From positions 1 to 6,250 of the forward strand of contig CAMDAI010000081.1 of the NCBI GenBank assembly GCA_945888585.1: a stretch of DNA of 6,250 nucleotides, read 5' to 3'. The notes below the pieces were generated by a model, which worked only from the letters and a program-made list of their open reading frames with translations, did not search any database and had not been told where the DNA came from. Made by a program: the position numbers and the translations under genes. The number at the start of each line of letters is the position of its first letter. Position 1 is the first letter of the stretch. This DNA is from Rickettsia typhi (GTDB taxonomy: Bacteria > Pseudomonadota > Alphaproteobacteria > Rickettsiales > UBA1997). This document shows, in pieces, positions 5,928 through 6,250 of the stretch.

Positions 5928-6250
5928 GTGAAAGATAAAAGAGTAGCGACTACAGAAATATTGGAAAATGTGGTCAAAAAAACCTCTTCTGATAATAAGT
6001 CCGACAAAGTAATGGTTAAAGATTTAATCGAGGCTCTAGATACTGGTGGCTTTGGTTTGGTTATAATGATTTTTTCTTTACCGGTTTTAATTCCGTTACC
6101 GCCACCATTTCCAAGTTTAATTTCAGTACCGTTGGTTATTTTTACTTTTCAAATGATGATTGGTTTTGATGCACCAAAGCTTCCTAAAAAATTTGCTAAT
6201 ATTTCTGTTAAAAGAACAATTTTAGCAACAATGGTAGAGAAATCTTCACC
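5928..6250 (+). CDS. exoD: ExoD-family inner-membrane protein (N-terminal part, runs off the window)
   Basis: A frame opening with GTG 5928 stays open to the window end and gives about 107 residues. An in-frame TAA at 5922-5924 rules out any earlier start, so GTG is the first candidate. After about 35 polar residues comes KDLIEALDTGGFGLVIMIFSLPVLIPLPPPFPS, then SVPLVIFTFQMMIGFDAPKLPK. The GGFG, the LPLPPP turn between hydrophobic segments and the following L-P pattern are the hallmark of the ExoD family. ExoD was named for an exopolysaccharide phenotype in rhizobia; its biochemical function is not established, and in small AT-rich genomes it need not concern exopolysaccharide. It follows tatA by 11 bases. 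Confidence 0.88.
   Translation, partial: MKDKRVATTEILENVVKKTSSDNKSDKVMVKDLIEALDTGGFGLVIMIFSLPVLIPLPPPFPSLISVPLVIFTFQMMIGFDAPKLPKKFANISVKRTILATMVEKSS

Overview
The window is AT-rich chromosomal DNA from a bacterium, most likely an alphaproteobacterium of the Rickettsiales or Holosporales kind. That placement is an inference. It rests on the strong A/T bias, a flavin-dependent thymidylate synthase (ThyX) that reads like alphaproteobacterial ThyX, a short alphaproteobacterial-type TatA, and an ExoD-family membrane protein next to it. No rRNA, tRNA, CRISPR array or complete transposon was recognised.

Layout. (1) 1-291, plus strand: the 3' end of rsmE (16S rRNA m3U1498 methyltransferase). (2) 292-677: a 386-base stretch without a convincing gene. 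It holds a perfect TTGACA, a perfect 8-bp inverted repeat and a perfect TATAAT, then a small hairpin just before the next gene. (3) 678-2664, plus strand: a compact two-gene type II restriction-modification (RM) system, made of a C5-cytosine DNA methyltransferase and, overlapping it by 29 bases, a probable PD-(D/E)XK restriction endonuclease. (4) 2672-2758: a 28-codon open frame that may be the stump of a third gene; it runs into the end of uvrC. (5) 4550-2739, minus strand: full-length uvrC, starting at TTG. (6) 4551-4782: a divergent intergenic region with two inverted repeats and a TATAAT box facing each way. (7) 4783-6250, plus strand: thyX, tatA and the 5' part of an exoD-family gene, closely spaced and probably co-transcribed.

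How it fits together. rsmE, uvrC, thyX, tatA and exoD are housekeeping genes for rRNA modification, nucleotide excision repair, dTMP synthesis, protein export and an inner-membrane protein of unclear role. The RM pair sits between the two convergent genes rsmE and uvrC. Its arginine codons are almost all AGA/AGG (29 of 31), while thyX uses mostly CGN (15 of 18), so it looks acquired. The methyltransferase target-recognition region resembles that of the Dcm / M.EcoRII / M.HpaII type. The endonuclease carries a K-x3-R-x-R element like that of SsoII/EcoRII-type enzymes. Both point independently to a CC...GG-type target, though the exact site cannot be read from sequence. I see no clearly undescribed system. 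The best candidates for a second look are the promoter-with-palindrome upstream of the RM genes, the possible third-gene stump at the 3' border, and the RM specificity.
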